Below, piece after piece: positions 61,895 through 64,000 of a stretch of DNA of 64,000 bases (positions are counted from its first letter, which is position 1; each line of letters opens with the position of its first letter). Source of the DNA: Rhabdornis inornatus (Eukaryota; Chordata; Aves; Passeriformes; Rhabdornithidae); contig VWZS01000240.1 of the NCBI GenBank assembly GCA_013397075.1, forward strand, positions 806,001 through 870,000. The letters are read 5' to 3'. The translations under genes were made by a program, and so were the position numbers. The notes beneath the pieces were generated by a model, which saw nothing but the letters and a program-made list of their open reading frames with translations, was not told the origin of the DNA and did no database searches.

Positions 61895-62103
61895 CTAAGC
61901 TATAAAAAGTTAAAAGTTAATTAAATATTATTTTAGTGGCTACCCAAAAAGTTGAAGTCCACTTTCATGCCGTCACTATACGTTCACTTCCAGGCATCCA
62001 TCAGCCATGAGGGTGAAGATGAGACTTAAGTGTTCTCCCTAATAGCAAACTCACTCTGGTCACAGATGAAATTGAAGGAGTAACCAATGAGTATAAACTG
62101 GAA

Positions 62104-62194
62104 GCACAGAATCCTGAGTTGGAAGGGATGCAAAAGTATCAATGACCCCAGCTCTAGGCCCTGCACGGGACAGCTCAAGAGTCACACCATGTGC
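62104..62194 (-). mobile_element. CR1 LINE, 3' tail fragment, antisense
   Basis: The segment reads cacagaatcctgagttggaa, then tcaatgaccccagctctagg, ccctgcacgggacagctc and gtcacaccatgtgc. This is the antisense 3' end of a CR1 subfamily common in passerines ('ctgagttggaagggacccacaaggatcat...'). About 90 bp remain; the remainder of the element is absent. Confidence 0.75.
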
Positions 62195-64000
62195 AAGCTG
62201 TAAAAACTTGTCATTTTACTCTCCTTTGAATGGTAACTAAACTAAAACATGGGTTTTGCTTTTCGTGGTTTGTCTTGACAGTGATGTTCACAAGTGTGGA
62301 GTCTATCACCTTTGATTGCTTATTTATAGAAGAAAGCCAACATTATTCAGTACAAACACTGCAGGAGTTTTTTGCATTCTTCCAGGGACTGAATTTTATT
62401 GCTTTTCTTATGCTTTTTGCTGATCTAAGACAAACTGTTTTCCCACCCTGTTGAGCATGCTTTTACATGCTCAGGGCACAGTAGCTGCATGTCCCAGTAT
62501 CACAGCAACAACAACAAAATCAGCTTATTTCTGGAGTTTACAGAATTAAACATGATACATTAGTGTACTAAGTGCTGAAACTTAAAATGGGAGGTCTTGA
62601 CTGAAGAGCAGCTGCAGAAGTGAATTGTAAATTTTCGAAAAATCTTATCACCGGTAGTGAGAGCTGCTCTGTCTTTGCCTGCTATTCTCATTGAACAATG
62701 ACTAGTGCCCTAGTTGAGCTATTTTGTTTTATAATTTTCTTGGCAGTGCTAACTCCTTAAATGTGTCAGAGAAAAGTACCAGCTGAAGGACTAAACCATT
62801 CTTTTCCAACAATCACTGAGGTTAAAAGGTATTAAGGCATTGTACTTGTAATGCCAGTCATTGCAATGTATTGTAATAACAGTCTGGATGAAAGCATAGA
62901 GGTATAGCATAAGCAATATGAAGTATTTTATTTCTCCATTTACCATCCTTGAAGATTGCAAATATCTTACGTTGAATATGTTAAAGCATACAGCAAGATC
63001 CTTGTGAGAAAATAATTTATTTTAGCTCTGCTTACTCTTAATCTTGAGTTCAAAGGTTCTTTCAGACTGACCTTTCCAAATGTCAGTGTTTTAAAGCAAA
63101 ATTTAAGGGGTGTCTTAACACATCATTGGATTTACTCTGCACAAAAATCCTGACCCAAAGTCCTTTGAAACTCATTAGAAGTTCTCATTGACTTAATATC
63201 ATTAGGTCAGGTCAATAGTTACTAGAACTGAGGCTAACTTATGATCTTGTATCTGAGCACAGATCATCTTTTAAGAGTGTGCAGAAGTGGTGCTAAGCTG
63301 GGAGCTGTCTCGTCTTGAATATTTGAATTGTGTAAGGTAATGATAATAATGTATTTTTTTGTATACAGAGAAGAGATGTAGGGATCTAAAGGGAGAGTTG
63401 AAAGGAAGGTGCTAGCCCAGATCTCAGATTGCACAGCGTGGCAAAATCAAAGAAAGAGCTTGCAGGAAGGAGCAGCTCTCAGACTTCCAGTGTTGTTTCT
63501 TTTTCTCCCATACTTTAAAAGCAAAAGGCTTTCTGACTCTTCATAGTCTTGAAAGAGTCTCTCAATGCAAAGAAAAATGCATTTTCACAGACCAAAGTTA
63601 ATTTTCTTTCTAATTATTCCCAGAAAGAAAAAATTACCTACAGGAATATTACATACCAGGAATTGCAAAGAGAAAATGAGGTGTTAGAGTCTTTCCCTTA
63701 TTATACTATTTTTGAGCCTAAGGATAGTGAAAATAAAGTGCTCAGCACTCCAAATTCTGTCTGCTTTTTGCTTTGAAGTGCTCTGCTTATTCTGTGTGTT
63801 GAAGCAGAGATGTGCAATTTAGCAGTAGGTTGCTTTTATATCAGATGTGTGTTTTTCATCTCTCTCAGGAAAATCTGTCTGTATCTTGGACCTTCTAAAT
63901 AGCTCAAGATTATGGTAATTCAATCAATAAATCCCTTCAGATAATTGATATGTACAATTCCAAGCACAGTAAATGAGCAACAAGTTTTTGCTGCATTCAA
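62195..64000. other. Noncoding AT-rich DNA, right edge
   Basis: No recognisable gene or repeat. The 75-codon open frame near 63,549-63,776 is Lys/Asn/Ser-rich and resembles translated AT-rich DNA. Confidence 0.55.

Noticed and set aside
1..64000. CRISPR arrays, operons, prophage or other bacterial systems
   Set aside because: No regularly spaced identical repeats, no dense coding and no ribosome-binding-site structure. The window is vertebrate nuclear DNA.
34035..64000. TTC6 or FOXA1 exons expected beyond SSTR1
   Set aside because: No tetratricopeptide or forkhead sequence was seen in any open frame; these genes probably lie beyond the right edge.

Overview
The window looks like vertebrate, and specifically avian, nuclear DNA. 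It is AT-rich and almost gene-free. It carries antisense 3' ends of CR1 LINEs and two solo LTRs of a type I recognise from bird ERVL-like elements. The two genes in it are neighbours in the order and orientation known from amniotes: CLEC14A on the plus strand and SSTR1 on the minus strand, tail to tail. The LTR type and the small gene spacing make a passerine my best guess, but this is inference.

Layout. Positions 1-19.7 kb are noncoding, with one probable minus-strand LTR (about 3.3-3.9 kb), a short CR1 tail (4.4 kb) and a tRNA-derived SINE-like fragment (11.8 kb). Positions 19.75-21.8 kb form a very GC-rich island holding the single-exon CLEC14A gene. The gene is present but scrambled by assembly: the first half of its C-type lectin domain lies upstream of its own start codon, between two copies of a 177-bp upstream block, next to a 173-base N gap and single Ns. 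From 22 to 32 kb lies the intergenic space between the two convergent genes, with one CR1 copy of about 500 bp. SSTR1 is intact at 32,832-34,034 on the minus strand, with a GC-rich 5' flank.

Upstream of SSTR1 (34.3-36.3 kb) there is about 2 kb of strong C-over-G strand asymmetry beside a good splice-acceptor-like sequence. It may be a transcribed 5' intron. Next comes a four-copy tandem repeat of about 165 bp (37.0-37.6 kb). Positions 37.7-64 kb are noncoding, with two oppositely oriented solo LTRs of the same family (40.3-40.9 and 61.3-61.9 kb) and another CR1 fragment.

The two genes do not form a pathway. CLEC14A is an endothelial surface lectin and SSTR1 is an inhibitory neuropeptide GPCR; they are linked by conserved synteny. 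I found no exon of TTC6 or FOXA1, the next genes expected beyond SSTR1, and no RNA gene or CRISPR array. I do not see a new multi-gene system. The items most worth a second look are the CLEC14A misassembly, the acidic Ser-Asp-Gly repeat in the SSTR1 N-tail, and the skewed region upstream of SSTR1.
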